Source of the DNA: JAIBBG01 sp046304755
GTDB taxonomy: Bacteria > Bacteroidota > Bacteroidia > Flavobacteriales_D > Sanyastnellaceae
Length of the DNA stretch: 20,289 nucleotides
Reading direction: 5' to 3'
Assembly: GCA_046304755.1 (NCBI GenBank)
Contig: JBKCDO010000143.1
Location: 1-20,289, forward strand
Shown: positions 1-8,601 of the stretch, in pieces
Layout: every line of letters starts with the position of its first letter
Numbering within the stretch: the first letter of the stretch is position 1
The notes under the pieces: model-generated
The model's input: the letters and a program-made list of their open reading frames with translations, nothing else
The model's database searches: none
What the model was told of the DNA's origin: nothing
Position numbers and translations under genes: made by a program

Positions 1-1
1 A

Positions 2-925
2 GGATTGCCGATTGTGGGCATTCAACGCAGGCTGACATGGAAGAACCTACTTGTACCATTCAAGCTGCTGGCAAGTATGCTCAAGGCACGTCGGATCATT
101 CGTGAATTCAAGCCGGACATTGCCATTGGCGTGGGCGGTTATGCGAGCGGACCGCTGTTGCGCGCGGCCGCGTCTGCGGGAATTCCAACCGTGATTCAGG
201 AACAGAATTCATTTCCCGGAATCACCAATCGCATTCTTTCAAAAAAAGTCAACACCATTTGTGTGGCTTATCCCGGTTTGGAGAAGTATTTCCCTAAAGA
301 AAAGTTAGTCATGACCGGCAATCCTGCGCGTCCGGAGGTTGTGGATTTACAAGGGAAAACGGATAAGGCACGTGAGTTTTTCAGTCTTGATTCCAGCAGA
401 AAAACCGTACTCATTATCGGTGGAAGTCTAGGGGCGCGCACGGTCAACAAGGCCGTTGAAGCTGCTGCGAAAACATGGGAGGAGAAGGGGTTGCAGGTCA
501 TTTGGCAAACCGGTAAGGGATATGTCGAACAAGCCAAAGCGGTGACACAATCGTTGACGCACGTGCAAGCGCACGAGTTTATTCGCGAGATGGATTTGGC
601 CTATGCCGCTGCAGATTTGGTAGTCTCCAGAGCGGGAGCCATGAGCATTTCGGAGTTGTGTTTGGTTGGAAAACCGGCCATTTTCATTCCTTCTCCGAAT
701 GTGTCGGAAGATCATCAAACCAAAAACGCCATGGCGCTGGTATCGCGCGGTGCAGCGGTATTGGTGAAGGATACGGAAGCCGAAGTTGAGTTGTGTAAAA
801 TGGTGTTGGAGCTCATGTCAAACGATGCGCAACGCACGGCATTAGCTGCCGGTGCCAAGTCGATGGCATTCGACCATGCCGCAGAGCGCATAGTGGAAGA
901 GGTTATGAAGCTCATCCGGGTATAA
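2..925 (+). CDS. murG: MurG, lipid II-forming GlcNAc transferase (5' partial)
   Basis: MurG transfers GlcNAc from UDP-GlcNAc to lipid I on the inner face of the cytoplasmic membrane, giving lipid II for peptidoglycan. The frame is open to the left edge, so the N-terminal part (about 50-60 residues, including the first glycine-rich loop) lies outside the window; the TTG at 5 is not a real start. Visible signatures are GVGGYASGP and QEQNSFPGITNR in the N-terminal domain, TGNPAR at the domain junction, GGSLGARTVN, SRAGAMSISEL (the UDP-GlcNAc-binding region) and PSPNVSEDHQTKNA. The C-terminus is complete. It is the first visible gene of a division and cell-wall cluster, with murC starting 20 bp downstream. 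Identity is secure from these motifs and from the neighbours. Confidence 0.96.
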   Translation, partial: GLPIVGIQRRLTWKNLLVPFKLLASMLKARRIIREFKPDIAIGVGGYASGPLLRAAASAGIPTVIQEQNSFPGITNRILSKKVNTICVAYPGLEKYFPKEKLVMTGNPARPEVVDLQGKTDKAREFFSLDSSRKTVLIIGGSLGARTVNKAVEAAAKTWEEKGLQVIWQTGKGYVEQAKAVTQSLTHVQAHEFIREMDLAYAAADLVVSRAGAMSISELCLVGKPAIFIPSPNVSEDHQTKNAMALVSRGAAVLVKDTEAEVELCKMVLELMSNDAQRTALAAGAKSMAFDHAAERIVEEVMKLIRV

Positions 926-945
926 AGGCGTTGTACTTTTCAGCC

Positions 946-2328
946 ATGAATTTTCAGCAGGTAGAAGTCTATTATTTTCTGGGTATCGGTGGTATCGGTA
1001 TGTCGGCCATTGCGCGGTATTTCAATGCGCAAGGCAAGACCGTCATGGGATATGATAAGACGTCAACACCGCTGACCACCGAGTTGGAGCTGGAAGGCAT
1101 TCCGATTCACTTCGATGATAGCGTGCTGGAAATTCCTCCGATAGTGCGACTCACCCCCAAGGAGAAAATAGTTGTTATCTACACGCCGGCAATTCCCAAG
1201 GATAGTATCGAGCTGAATTGGTTGATGGAGCAGGGCTATACGCTCATGAAACGGTCGCAGGCGCTGGGCATTATCACGCAGCAATCACGTTCCATTGCTG
1301 TGGCCGGCACACATGGCAAAACGACTACGAGCAGCATGATTGCGCATGTGCTCAAGCACAGTGGTGTGCGTTGCAACGCTTTCCTGGGAGGCATTGCGAC
1401 TAATTACGGTACAAATCTGTTGCTCGATAAGGATGCTTCCTGGACGGTGGTGGAAGCCGATGAATACGATCGTTCTTTTCTCACGCTATCGCCCGCCATT
1501 TCGGTGATCACCAGCACGGATGCGGATCATTTGGATATCTATGGTTCGCACGAATACATGAAGGAGTCGTTCAATTTGTTTGCGCAAAAGTTGACCGGTG
1601 GCGGCCGATTATTTTTCCGCGAGGGTTTACCCATTCAAACAGATGCTTTGCCTGAGGGCGTTGATTTTTCCACCTATGCGGCCGGTGTCGATGGTGAATA
1701 CCGCGCCGATGATATTGCCATACGCGAGGGGCGTTACTTTTTCACCTTCCATAGTTCTCAAGGTACCTGGCACGATGTGGAGCTTGGCTTACCGGGCACC
1801 CATAATGTGGAGAATGCTGTGGCCGCTATTGCCGTGGCCTTGCAGGTTGGTTTGAGTGAGGAACAGATACGTTCGGCATTGAGCAGTTTTGCCGGTGTAA
1901 AGCGTCGATTTGAGTATCACATTCGTCGTGAGGATATGGTGTTGATTGACGACTATGCGCACCACCCGGAGGAACTCAGGGCGTGCATTGGATCGGTGCG
2001 AGAATTATACCCGACCAAACGTATTACAGGGGTGTTTCAGCCGCATTTATTTACGCGAACCCGCGATTTTGCTGAAGGTTTTGCAGAAACCTTATCGTTG
2101 CTGGATGACGTCATTTTGTTGCCGATCTATCCGGCCCGGGAACTTCCGTTGCCCGGAATTGATTCACAACTGCTTTTGGATAACATTTCTACAAGGTCCA
2201 AAAAACTGGTCGAGAAGGGTGATTTATTAGCGGAACTGACGAGTAGTCCGCGCGAAGTCATCGTGATGCTGGGAGCCGGCGATATCGATGCCCTTGTAGC
2301 CCCTGTGGTAGCGGCCTTTTCGAAGTAA
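946..2328 (+). CDS. murC: UDP-N-acetylmuramate--L-alanine ligase MurC
   Basis: This cytoplasmic ATP-dependent ligase adds L-alanine to UDP-MurNAc, the first step of stem-peptide assembly. I chose the ATG at 946 (MNFQQVEVYYFLGIGGIGMS) over the in-frame TTG at 931 because the family normally begins just before the GIGGIGMS Rossmann motif. The order is an N-terminal UDP-binding fold (about residues 8-100), a central Mur ligase domain with the ATP loop GTHGKTTTS (residues 121-129), EADEYDRSF and DADHLDIYG, then a C-terminal domain with DDYAHHPEE and QPHLFTRTRDF. The product is 460 aa, normal for MurC, and all expected motifs are intact. It lies between murG and ftsQ, in the usual Bacteroidota cluster order. 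Confidence 0.96.
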   Translation: MNFQQVEVYYFLGIGGIGMSAIARYFNAQGKTVMGYDKTSTPLTTELELEGIPIHFDDSVLEIPPIVRLTPKEKIVVIYTPAIPKDSIELNWLMEQGYTLMKRSQALGIITQQSRSIAVAGTHGKTTTSSMIAHVLKHSGVRCNAFLGGIATNYGTNLLLDKDASWTVVEADEYDRSFLTLSPAISVITSTDADHLDIYGSHEYMKESFNLFAQKLTGGGRLFFREGLPIQTDALPEGVDFSTYAAGVDGEYRADDIAIREGRYFFTFHSSQGTWHDVELGLPGTHNVENAVAAIAVALQVGLSEEQIRSALSSFAGVKRRFEYHIRREDMVLIDDYAHHPEELRACIGSVRELYPTKRITGVFQPHLFTRTRDFAEGFAETLSLLDDVILLPIYPARELPLPGIDSQLLLDNISTRSKKLVEKGDLLAELTSSPREVIVMLGAGDIDALVAPVVAAFSK

Positions 2329-2364
2329 CCGGCGAATGGCCCAATCCTTCGCCAACCAACCAAC

Positions 2365-3201
2365 ATGGCGAACGGAAACACCAACACTTTCATCAAAGAC
2401 ATTGAAAAGCGCAGGCGCTTCAAGCTGGTTGTGATTTACACGCTGGCTATTGTGGGTGCTGGCGGTTTGATGGCGATGTTGGGTTTTGTCGGAAAAAAGC
2501 AAAACGGAACCCAGTGCTGGAAGTTGGAAATTCAGGTGGAAGCGCCCGATGGCCGTAAGTTTATCGATGAGCAGATGATTGCCGCGCTGGCCGACAGCGC
2601 GACAACGCAAATTGTAGGTTTACCGGTGAGTGAAGTGGATATTCAATCCATTCACCGTGTGGTTGCTGCGAACTCATCGGTAGGCGAGGCGCATGTGTAC
2701 ACAACCGTTGATGGCCGCTGTGTCATTCACGTCAAGCAACGCACGCCAATTGCCCGCATTTTCAACGCACTTGGAGAGAGCTATTACCTCGATAAGGATG
2801 GATTCACCATGGCGTTATCGGATTTGGCGGTAGCTAAGCTTCCGGTGTTCACAGGAGAGATTTACGATGGATTGCGCAGGGAGAGTGTAGCCATTGATTT
2901 TCCGGACTCTTTGGCTTGGGGAACACACCTCGATGAAATCTACCAGTTCACGCAAGTAGTTGCACAGGATACGTTCTGGCGTGCCCAGGTTGAACACGTG
3001 CACATCACCAACACAGGGGATTTCGAAATCATTCCCCGCATCGGCGATCAGCGTGTGAATGTTGGCGGTGTGACGGATTTGCCCAAAAAATTGAAGAAAC
3101 TAAGAGCGTTTTACGAGCATACGGTAAGCACTACGGATTTGGATCAGTACGGCGTTATTCAAGCGCAATACGACGGTCAGGTAGTGTGCATCAAGCGCTA
3201 G
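2365..3201 (+). CDS. ftsQ: Cell-division protein FtsQ/DivIB
   Basis: FtsQ is a bitopic divisome protein that links cytoplasmic and periplasmic division components. The 278-aa product has a short basic cytoplasmic tail (KDIEKRRRFK), one membrane segment at about residues 22-42, then a periplasmic part. That part begins with a POTRA-like stretch (LEIQVEAPDGRKFIDEQMI), followed by a beta-rich FtsQ domain containing VKQRTPIARIFN and YYLDKDGF. FtsQ diverges strongly in sequence, so the call rests on topology, the POTRA-type pattern and its place between murC (36 bp upstream) and ftsA (47 bp downstream). The ATG at 2365 puts the membrane segment at the normal distance from the N-terminus. A short inverted repeat lies just before it but has no T-tract. 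Confidence 0.9.
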   Translation: MANGNTNTFIKDIEKRRRFKLVVIYTLAIVGAGGLMAMLGFVGKKQNGTQCWKLEIQVEAPDGRKFIDEQMIAALADSATTQIVGLPVSEVDIQSIHRVVAANSSVGEAHVYTTVDGRCVIHVKQRTPIARIFNALGESYYLDKDGFTMALSDLAVAKLPVFTGEIYDGLRRESVAIDFPDSLAWGTHLDEIYQFTQVVAQDTFWRAQVEHVHITNTGDFEIIPRIGDQRVNVGGVTDLPKKLKKLRAFYEHTVSTTDLDQYGVIQAQYDGQVVCIKR

Positions 3202-3248
3202 TAAACATCTTGCAAGAGAAAAATTGAATAACAGAAAACGATAAACCC

Positions 3249-4550
3249 ATGAATTCAGAAATCGTAGTTGGCTTAGACATCGGAACCACCAAGATTGCGT
3301 GCCTCGTTGGCCGCAAAATGGAAAACAACAAAATTGAAATTCTTGGTATTGGAAAGAGCGAGAGCATTGGCGTTACACGCGGCGTTGTTTCCAATATTGA
3401 GAAGACTGTGCAAAGTATTCGCGCAGCCGTGGAAGAAGCGGAGCGCGAGAGTGGTGTGAATATCCGATTGGTGAACGTGGGTATCGCCGGTCAGCACATC
3501 AAGAGCCTTCAGCATCGCGGCATGCGCACGCGTCGCAATGTGGAGGAAGAGATTTCTCAGGTGGATATTGATGCTCTGGTAGAAGACATGCACAAGTTGG
3601 TAATGCTTCCCGGTGAAGAGATTATTCACGCACTCCCACAGGAGTATACCGTGGATAGTGAAACGGGTATCAAGGATCCGATTGGTATGTGCGGCTCGCG
3701 TCTGGAAGCGAATTTCCACATTATTACGGGACAAATCACTGCCATCAAAAATATCTACAAGTGTGTCACCAAAGCCGGACTTACGGTTCATGACCTCACG
3801 CTGGAGCCACTGGGAAGTGCTGCTGCGGTATTGAGTCAGGAAGAAAAGGAAGCCGGCGTTGTGTTGGTTGACATAGGCGGTGGAACAACGGATGTGGCCA
3901 TTTTCCAAGATGGTATCATTCGTCATACAGCTGTGATTCCATTCGGTGGTAATATCATCACCGAGGACATCAAGCAGGGCTGCACCATCATGCGCAATCA
4001 GGCGGAATTGCTGAAGGTGAAGTTTGGCAGTGCGCTGGCAACGGAGAATAAGGACAATGAGATCGTGTGCATTCCCGGATTGAAGGGTCGTGATCCAAAG
4101 GAGATTTCCCTGAAGAATTTGGCCAACATTATCCAGGCGCGCATGGATGAAATCATCGAGCACGTGTATTATGAGATTCGCAACAGTGGCTATGAAAAGC
4201 AGTTGATTGGCGGTATTGTGCTCACGGGCGGTGGGTCGCAATTGAAGCACATGAAGCAATTGGTGGAGTATATCACCGGTATGGATTGTCGCATTGGTTA
4301 TCCTAATGAACACGTAGTAAAGGCCAAGAATGAGAATCTGTTGATTCCGGCCATGAGCACAGGTGTTGGTTTGGTGATCAACGGACTGGAGAAGTTCACC
4401 GTATCGCCAACGGCGGAAAATCAACCAATGGAAATTCCAACCACAGAAAGAAAAACCATTACACCATCAAAGGACAAACTGCGCGAAACAAAGGAGTCTG
4501 CCGGATTCCTCAGTCGCTTGAAGGAGTTCTTTGATGCTGAAGAAGAATAA
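3249..4550 (+). CDS. ftsA: Cell-division protein FtsA (actin-like FtsZ tether)
   Basis: FtsA is the actin-fold ATPase that ties FtsZ filaments to the inner membrane and recruits later division proteins. The 433-aa product has phosphate-1 loop VGLDIGTTKIACLVG near residue 5, the SHS2/1C region with GIAGQHIKS, phosphate-2 VLVDIGGGTTDVAIF near residue 205 and adenosine motif GIVLTGGGSQLKHM near 323. A variable linker leads to a C-terminal amphipathic helix (SAGFLSRLKEFFDAEEE), the expected membrane-targeting element. Length and motifs are normal. Unusually, ftsZ does not follow; a hairpin with a T-tract begins about 20 bp after the stop, and the next gene is a DedA-family protein. Confidence 0.97.
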   Translation: MNSEIVVGLDIGTTKIACLVGRKMENNKIEILGIGKSESIGVTRGVVSNIEKTVQSIRAAVEEAERESGVNIRLVNVGIAGQHIKSLQHRGMRTRRNVEEEISQVDIDALVEDMHKLVMLPGEEIIHALPQEYTVDSETGIKDPIGMCGSRLEANFHIITGQITAIKNIYKCVTKAGLTVHDLTLEPLGSAAAVLSQEEKEAGVVLVDIGGGTTDVAIFQDGIIRHTAVIPFGGNIITEDIKQGCTIMRNQAELLKVKFGSALATENKDNEIVCIPGLKGRDPKEISLKNLANIIQARMDEIIEHVYYEIRNSGYEKQLIGGIVLTGGGSQLKHMKQLVEYITGMDCRIGYPNEHVVKAKNENLLIPAMSTGVGLVINGLEKFTVSPTAENQPMEIPTTERKTITPSKDKLRETKESAGFLSRLKEFFDAEEE

Positions 4551-4568
4551 CAACTAACAAACTATCGC

Positions 4569-4620
4569 AATGGCGGTGCATGACAATGGAGTACATTGCG
4601 GTGCATCGCCATTTTGTTTT
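4569..4620 (+). terminator. Long hairpin with T-tract after ftsA
   Basis: Arms AATGGCG (4569-4575) and CGCCATT (4607-4613) pair perfectly. The pairing continues inward through a G-T pair, TGCA with TGCA, a short mismatch, and CAATG with CATTG around the loop GAGTA. TTGTTTT follows directly. This has the form of a Rho-independent terminator and would end transcription of the division cluster before the DedA-aroE-glycan run. No other function is apparent in the short gap 4551-4639. Confidence 0.85.
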
Positions 4621-4639
4621 AACGAAATCCTGAATTCTT

Positions 4640-5281
4640 ATGTCGACACTTATTGATTTTGTCCTGCATATCGATGAGCATTTATTGGCCATGGTAGCTG
4701 ATTACGGTACGCTTGTATATGCCATTCTATTCTTAATTGTATTTGTTGAAACGGGATTGATTGTGATGCCGTTATTGCCCGGTGATTCCCTCTTGTTTGC
4801 AGCCGGAGCCATTGCTGCAGCCAACAACAACGAAGGGTTAAATATTTGGGTGTTGATGCCGCTGCTCATTTTGGCAGCGCTTTGCGGAGATAACGTCAAC
4901 TATTTTGTAGGGAAGTTTTTCAGTGAGCAAATCAAAAAACGCGACCGCATCCTGTTTTTCAAGCGCGAATACATTACACAGACCGAAGCGTTTTATGAGA
5001 AGTATGGTCGTCAGGCCATCATTATGGCGCGCTTCGTTCCGATTGTACGCACGATTGCACCTTTTGTAGCGGGCGCCGGAAATATGCCGTATCGTCGATA
5101 CATCACGGTGTGCATTCTAGGTGCGCTGTTGTGGGTCGTGGGAATTTCTTTGCTCGGCTACACCTGCGGTGGTTTTGACATCGTGAAAAACAACTTCGAG
5201 TTAGTGGTCTTCGGAATTATAGGACTGTCCATCTTACCGATCATCATCGGAGTTGTTAGGGCTAAACTGAACAAAGGTTGA
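4640..5281 (+). CDS. DedA/VTT-family membrane protein
   Basis: The 213-aa product is a polytopic inner-membrane protein of the DedA (SNARE-associated, VTT) family. Members of this family are implicated in recycling undecaprenyl phosphate or flipping phospholipids and in maintaining envelope homeostasis. Family signatures are FVETGLIVMPLLPGDSLLF (about residues 35-53) with the acidic residue and the LPGD re-entrant loop, and GRQAIIMARFVPIVRTIAPF, then AGAGNMPYRRY (about residues 117-150) with the conserved RFxPxxRT arginines. Hydrophobic segments follow at the C-terminus. It starts 20 bp after the terminator behind ftsA and its stop overlaps the aroE TTG start by 4 nt, so it probably heads the downstream operon. 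If it handles undecaprenyl phosphate, it would suit an operon making a lipid-linked glycan; that link is inference. Confidence 0.9.
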   Translation: MSTLIDFVLHIDEHLLAMVADYGTLVYAILFLIVFVETGLIVMPLLPGDSLLFAAGAIAAANNNEGLNIWVLMPLLILAALCGDNVNYFVGKFFSEQIKKRDRILFFKREYITQTEAFYEKYGRQAIIMARFVPIVRTIAPFVAGAGNMPYRRYITVCILGALLWVVGISLLGYTCGGFDIVKNNFELVVFGIIGLSILPIIIGVVRAKLNKG

Positions 5282-6036
5282 GTGATTCGGACAACATACA
5301 ACGCTATGGATTGATTGGATATCCGTTGGTGCATTCCTTTTCGAAAGGGTATTTCACTTCGCGTTTTGAGTCCATGGGTCGAGCAGATTGTCGTTATGAG
5401 AATTATGCCCTTGCTTCCATTGAAGCGTTTCCTGAATTGCTTCAATCAGCTCAGAATTTGAGAGGGTTGAATGTGACAATTCCTTACAAGGAATCAGTGA
5501 TTCCTTATTTGGATGAACTCGATAAGGAGGCCCGTGCAATTGGTGCAGTGAATTGCATTCGTATTCGTAGCGGAAAAACCACAGGATACAATACGGATGT
5601 ACACGGTTTTGAAATGAGCATCAAGCCCTTTTTGGAGAATCGCTACGAACGCGCATTAATCCTGGGAACAGGAGGCGCTTCAAAGGCGGTGGCGTATGTG
5701 CTGGAGCGCTGGGGAATTCCATTTCATTTCGTGAGCAGAACGCCACAGGGCGAGCGACAGATGGGTTACGATGTGCTCAAGGCCGAGGTGATGCATCATT
5801 TTCCACTTATCATCAACACGACTCCGGTGGGCACGTATCCGAATATTGATGCGTGTCCGTATTTGCCTTACGAAGGATTGTCGGAGCGTCATTTTTTATA
5901 CGATTTGATTTACAATCCTGAGGAAACCACTTTTTTGCGACTGGGAAGGTTGAGCGGAGCAAAAACAATGAATGGTCATGCCATGTTGTTGTTGCAAGCT
6001 GATCGCAGTTGGCAAATTTGGAATGAGGAAATTTAA
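5278..6036 (+). CDS. aroE: Shikimate dehydrogenase AroE
   Basis: AroE reduces 3-dehydroshikimate to shikimate with NADPH in aromatic amino-acid and folate precursor synthesis. The N-terminal substrate domain begins YGLIGYPLVHSFSKGYF (the conserved S-x-S shikimate-binding region). It carries NVTIPYK with catalytic Lys71, LDELDKEARAIGAVNCI, and GYNTDVHGF with catalytic Asp107. The NADP domain has LILGTGGASKAVAYVL, and the C-terminus has YDLIYNPEETTFLRL and NGHAMLLLQ. The product is 252 aa, slightly short but usual for Bacteroidota AroE. The start is a TTG overlapping the dedA stop (TTGA); no in-frame ATG lies near enough upstream of the YGLIGYP motif. A housekeeping enzyme between a DedA protein and a flippase suggests operon sharing rather than a direct glycan role. 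Confidence 0.95.
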   Translation: MSDSDNIQRYGLIGYPLVHSFSKGYFTSRFESMGRADCRYENYALASIEAFPELLQSAQNLRGLNVTIPYKESVIPYLDELDKEARAIGAVNCIRIRSGKTTGYNTDVHGFEMSIKPFLENRYERALILGTGGASKAVAYVLERWGIPFHFVSRTPQGERQMGYDVLKAEVMHHFPLIINTTPVGTYPNIDACPYLPYEGLSERHFLYDLIYNPEETTFLRLGRLSGAKTMNGHAMLLLQADRSWQIWNEEI

Positions 6037-6053
6037 CGCCGTGTTCCAACGCA

Positions 6054-7316
6054 ATGTTGAAACTAAAAAGTAAATTCTCGCAAAATGTGATGGTGCTGAC
6101 CACGGGAACAGCAGTGTCTCAGCTCATTCCTTTCATTGTACTTCCCATTTTGCAGAAGTACTTTTATGGTCCTGCAGATTTCGCCATGCTTGCATCCTTT
6201 GTGTATTTCAGTGAAATGCTGGGTGTGATTGGAACACTCAAGCTGGAGTATGCGATTGTAGGGCAGCGTTCACCGCAAGATGCACGCGAAGTGTTGGTCA
6301 CCGGTGTGCGCATTACACTGCTGAGTTCCGGGCTTTCTTTTTTATTGGCGTTGGTCTGTTTCAATTGGGATCTCGTACACGGGTTGCATGCTTTGGGATC
6401 GATGATTTTTTTGCTTCCTGTTGTTGTATTGTCGATGGGTATTATTCAGCTCACTTCCTATTGGTATAATGCCCGCAACGAATACACTAAAATCGCACGT
6501 GGAAAACTGATTCAAACATCCACAGGAGAGGGAGCCAAACTGGTTGGCGGATGGATGGGACTTAATTTTTCAGGACTGATTTTAGGCCGTGTACTTGGCT
6601 ATGTGACGCTTTCGATTGTTCAATGGCGTCGTTACATACAGCAATCCTCACAAGTAGATCGCCGTCATTTTTCCATGAGAGAAGTTTTAAGACGCAACAA
6701 GTCGTTCATCTTCTACACGACCCCGAGTGTATTTGTGGGAGCGCTGATTAATTTCCTGTACATCGAATTGTTTCTGGAAAATTTCGGGTCGGAAAGTGCG
6801 GGTATGGTGAGTGTGGCCATGACTTATGTTGGCGCAGGATTGGGCATGGTTGCGGGATCAATTTCGCAGGTGTTCTACGGCACTATCTCGGGCATTCATC
6901 GCCGCACGGAATTGCAATCGCTCTATGTGCGTTTCTTAGGAAGGTTGTTCTGGATGTCGGCGGCAATGACCGGCATGATTTGGATTTTACCGGCATCTTG
7001 GATTGTTGGGGTGTTAGGTCCTGAATGGAATGATTTGATTATCTATTGCCGTGTGATTAGTGTGTGGCTTGGGGTATGGTTTATTTCATCCAGTTTGTCA
7101 TTTATTTACTTGCGTCTCCAACGCCAAAATGTGATGTTGTTTTTTGACGTGATGCATGTGGGGATGATCTACGCGGGATTTCATTTGGGAAGGACATACT
7201 CCGGCTCTGCATTAGGCGCGCTGTGGGGATTTACCTGGGCGCAAGTGTTGTTTTATCTAATGGCCATTGGTATGGCGATTTACTTCATTCGAACGTCTAA
7301 GCTGTTACATGATTAG
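6054..7316 (+). CDS. Wzx-like oligosaccharide flippase
   Basis: The 420-aa product is almost wholly membrane-embedded, with about 12 hydrophobic segments, and fits the MOP-superfamily polysaccharide transporters (Wzx/RfbX, oligosaccharide flippase). Such proteins flip undecaprenyl-diphosphate-linked oligosaccharides from the cytoplasmic to the periplasmic face. The N-terminus (FSQNVMVLTTGTAVSQLIPFIVLPILQKYFYGPADF) has the typical first-helix pattern of this family, a Q-x-I-P-type stretch before the second helix. The ATG at 6054 lies 17 bp after aroE, and the last codons overlap the next gene by 8 nt. Position immediately before a Wzy/WaaL-like protein and three glycosyltransferases supports a Wzx role. 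Substrate cannot be read from sequence; MurJ is unlikely given the context and the lack of MurJ-like motifs. Confidence 0.86.
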   Translation: MLKLKSKFSQNVMVLTTGTAVSQLIPFIVLPILQKYFYGPADFAMLASFVYFSEMLGVIGTLKLEYAIVGQRSPQDAREVLVTGVRITLLSSGLSFLLALVCFNWDLVHGLHALGSMIFLLPVVVLSMGIIQLTSYWYNARNEYTKIARGKLIQTSTGEGAKLVGGWMGLNFSGLILGRVLGYVTLSIVQWRRYIQQSSQVDRRHFSMREVLRRNKSFIFYTTPSVFVGALINFLYIELFLENFGSESAGMVSVAMTYVGAGLGMVAGSISQVFYGTISGIHRRTELQSLYVRFLGRLFWMSAAMTGMIWILPASWIVGVLGPEWNDLIIYCRVISVWLGVWFISSSLSFIYLRLQRQNVMLFFDVMHVGMIYAGFHLGRTYSGSALGALWGFTWAQVLFYLMAIGMAIYFIRTSKLLHD

Positions 7317-8601
7317 AACAAACCTAACGACAGAGCAAACGGGACTTTTATCGATCACGCGCAGTGTGCGATTCATGGAAGTTATGGCTTGGTTGCTAGC
7401 CTTGTCCTTCGCAGGCGGAAGTGATTTACTTCCGCTTCAGCTGGGCGGAGCAACACTGTACGCGTTTCGGTTTGTAGTGATGGTATTGGGAGGAATTGCT
7501 TTAGTGGATGTGCTGCTTTCCCGCACGTTTTTTTCACGATGGTTAAACGTATTGCTGGGCGCTATGGCTTTCTGGATTATCTGGAGCCTCATGCCCTGGT
7601 ACAGCATTGTTGATTATGGTGCGTTTCAAAAAGATGTATTCTATTTGGTCATTGGTCTTTGCACGCTGTTGTCTATCGGACACCTCGTCAAGTTGTCGAA
7701 GGAGCATGCATTTATAAAGGCGACCATTGCAGGGTTATTGGTCAATCTTCTGTTGGGTGTTTTTCAAATCCTCACATCCATACAGCCTGAGAGCGCTCAC
7801 GTACATGCGCTCGAACATTTTTCATCAGAGCACTTTGTGCGTTTTGCGCCGGTAGGCATGTTTGGAAACCCGAATCACTATGCGTTTTATCTGATGGTGA
7901 ATTTGTTGTTGCTCGCCCATTTTCGCAAACAATTGCATGCGGGATTAACCTTTGCCGTTGGAGCGATTGCCGGGATCATGATTTTTTTAACGGCCAGTAA
8001 ATTGGCTGTATTGAGTGTCGTGTTGCTTAGTGCAAACATGGCATTTGAAGAACGTCAGCAGGTGGTTGATGGTTGGCGCCGTTATCGAATGGAGGTGTTG
8101 GGAGCAGTTGTACTCGGACTTGTTCTATTAACTACAATTGATTGGAAGAATACGCGCCAACTGGCCTTGCAGCAAGAACGAATAAACGTAGCGCCGGATA
8201 CAACGCATACTTCCTCTTATGATGCACGCGGTGGATTGGTGTCCTGCGCCATAACGGCCATAGGAGAAACTTCGGGACTGGGATTGGGTCCCGGTCAATT
8301 TCCGGCTTATTTAGAACGTCCTGAATGCACTGAAAAAACCGGTGGAATTGTCAATGCACATTCGGGTGTGTTGGAGATTGTTGCACAATATGGCGTGCTC
8401 CTGATGCTGCTTATTGGAAGTATTTATCTATCACTTCCTTTTGTGATGCGTCAAACAGCAACCTTCAGTTGGAGTTTGGTCTATGCGGCCTGTCTGGGAT
8501 TGCTGCAGGCAGCCAACAGCTCATTCCTCGCTTCACCCGTTGCATGGATGATGCTGGCATTGCCCGTTATCATCCTGAAATCATCTAAGTCAACTTCCTG
8601 A
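7309..8601 (+). CDS. O-antigen polymerase/ligase family protein (Wzy/WaaL-like)
   Basis: This 430-aa integral membrane protein has about 10-12 hydrophobic segments. It carries the marks of the Wzy_C/O-antigen ligase superfamily: PVGMFGNPNHYAFYLMV in the central part, a long periplasmic loop (about residues 275-345, including a DARGGLVSCAI stretch), and NAHSGVLEIVAQYGVLLML near the C-terminus, with the histidine typical of the second periplasmic loop. These proteins polymerise or transfer lipid-linked glycans on the periplasmic side. I took the ATG at 7309 (MIRTNLTTEQ), which overlaps the flippase by 8 nt, over the ATG at 7267 that would overlap by 50 nt. Its stop overlaps the next start by 1 nt (TGATG). 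Polymerase and ligase cannot be told apart by eye; a protein O-glycan ligase is also possible. Confidence 0.84.
   Translation: MIRTNLTTEQTGLLSITRSVRFMEVMAWLLALSFAGGSDLLPLQLGGATLYAFRFVVMVLGGIALVDVLLSRTFFSRWLNVLLGAMAFWIIWSLMPWYSIVDYGAFQKDVFYLVIGLCTLLSIGHLVKLSKEHAFIKATIAGLLVNLLLGVFQILTSIQPESAHVHALEHFSSEHFVRFAPVGMFGNPNHYAFYLMVNLLLLAHFRKQLHAGLTFAVGAIAGIMIFLTASKLAVLSVVLLSANMAFEERQQVVDGWRRYRMEVLGAVVLGLVLLTTIDWKNTRQLALQQERINVAPDTTHTSSYDARGGLVSCAITAIGETSGLGLGPGQFPAYLERPECTEKTGGIVNAHSGVLEIVAQYGVLLMLLIGSIYLSLPFVMRQTATFSWSLVYAACLGLLQAANSSFLASPVAWMMLALPVIILKSSKSTS

Noticed and set aside
2331..2353. Inverted repeat GGCGAA/TTCGCC between murC and ftsQ
   Set aside because: Only six pairs, an 11-nt loop and no T-tract; too weak to call a terminator or regulatory site.
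3273..4424. Long open frame (383 codons) on the minus strand opposite ftsA
   Set aside because: It lies wholly within an unmistakable ftsA, has low-complexity His/Asn/Ile-rich content and no recognisable family; it is a frame shadow.
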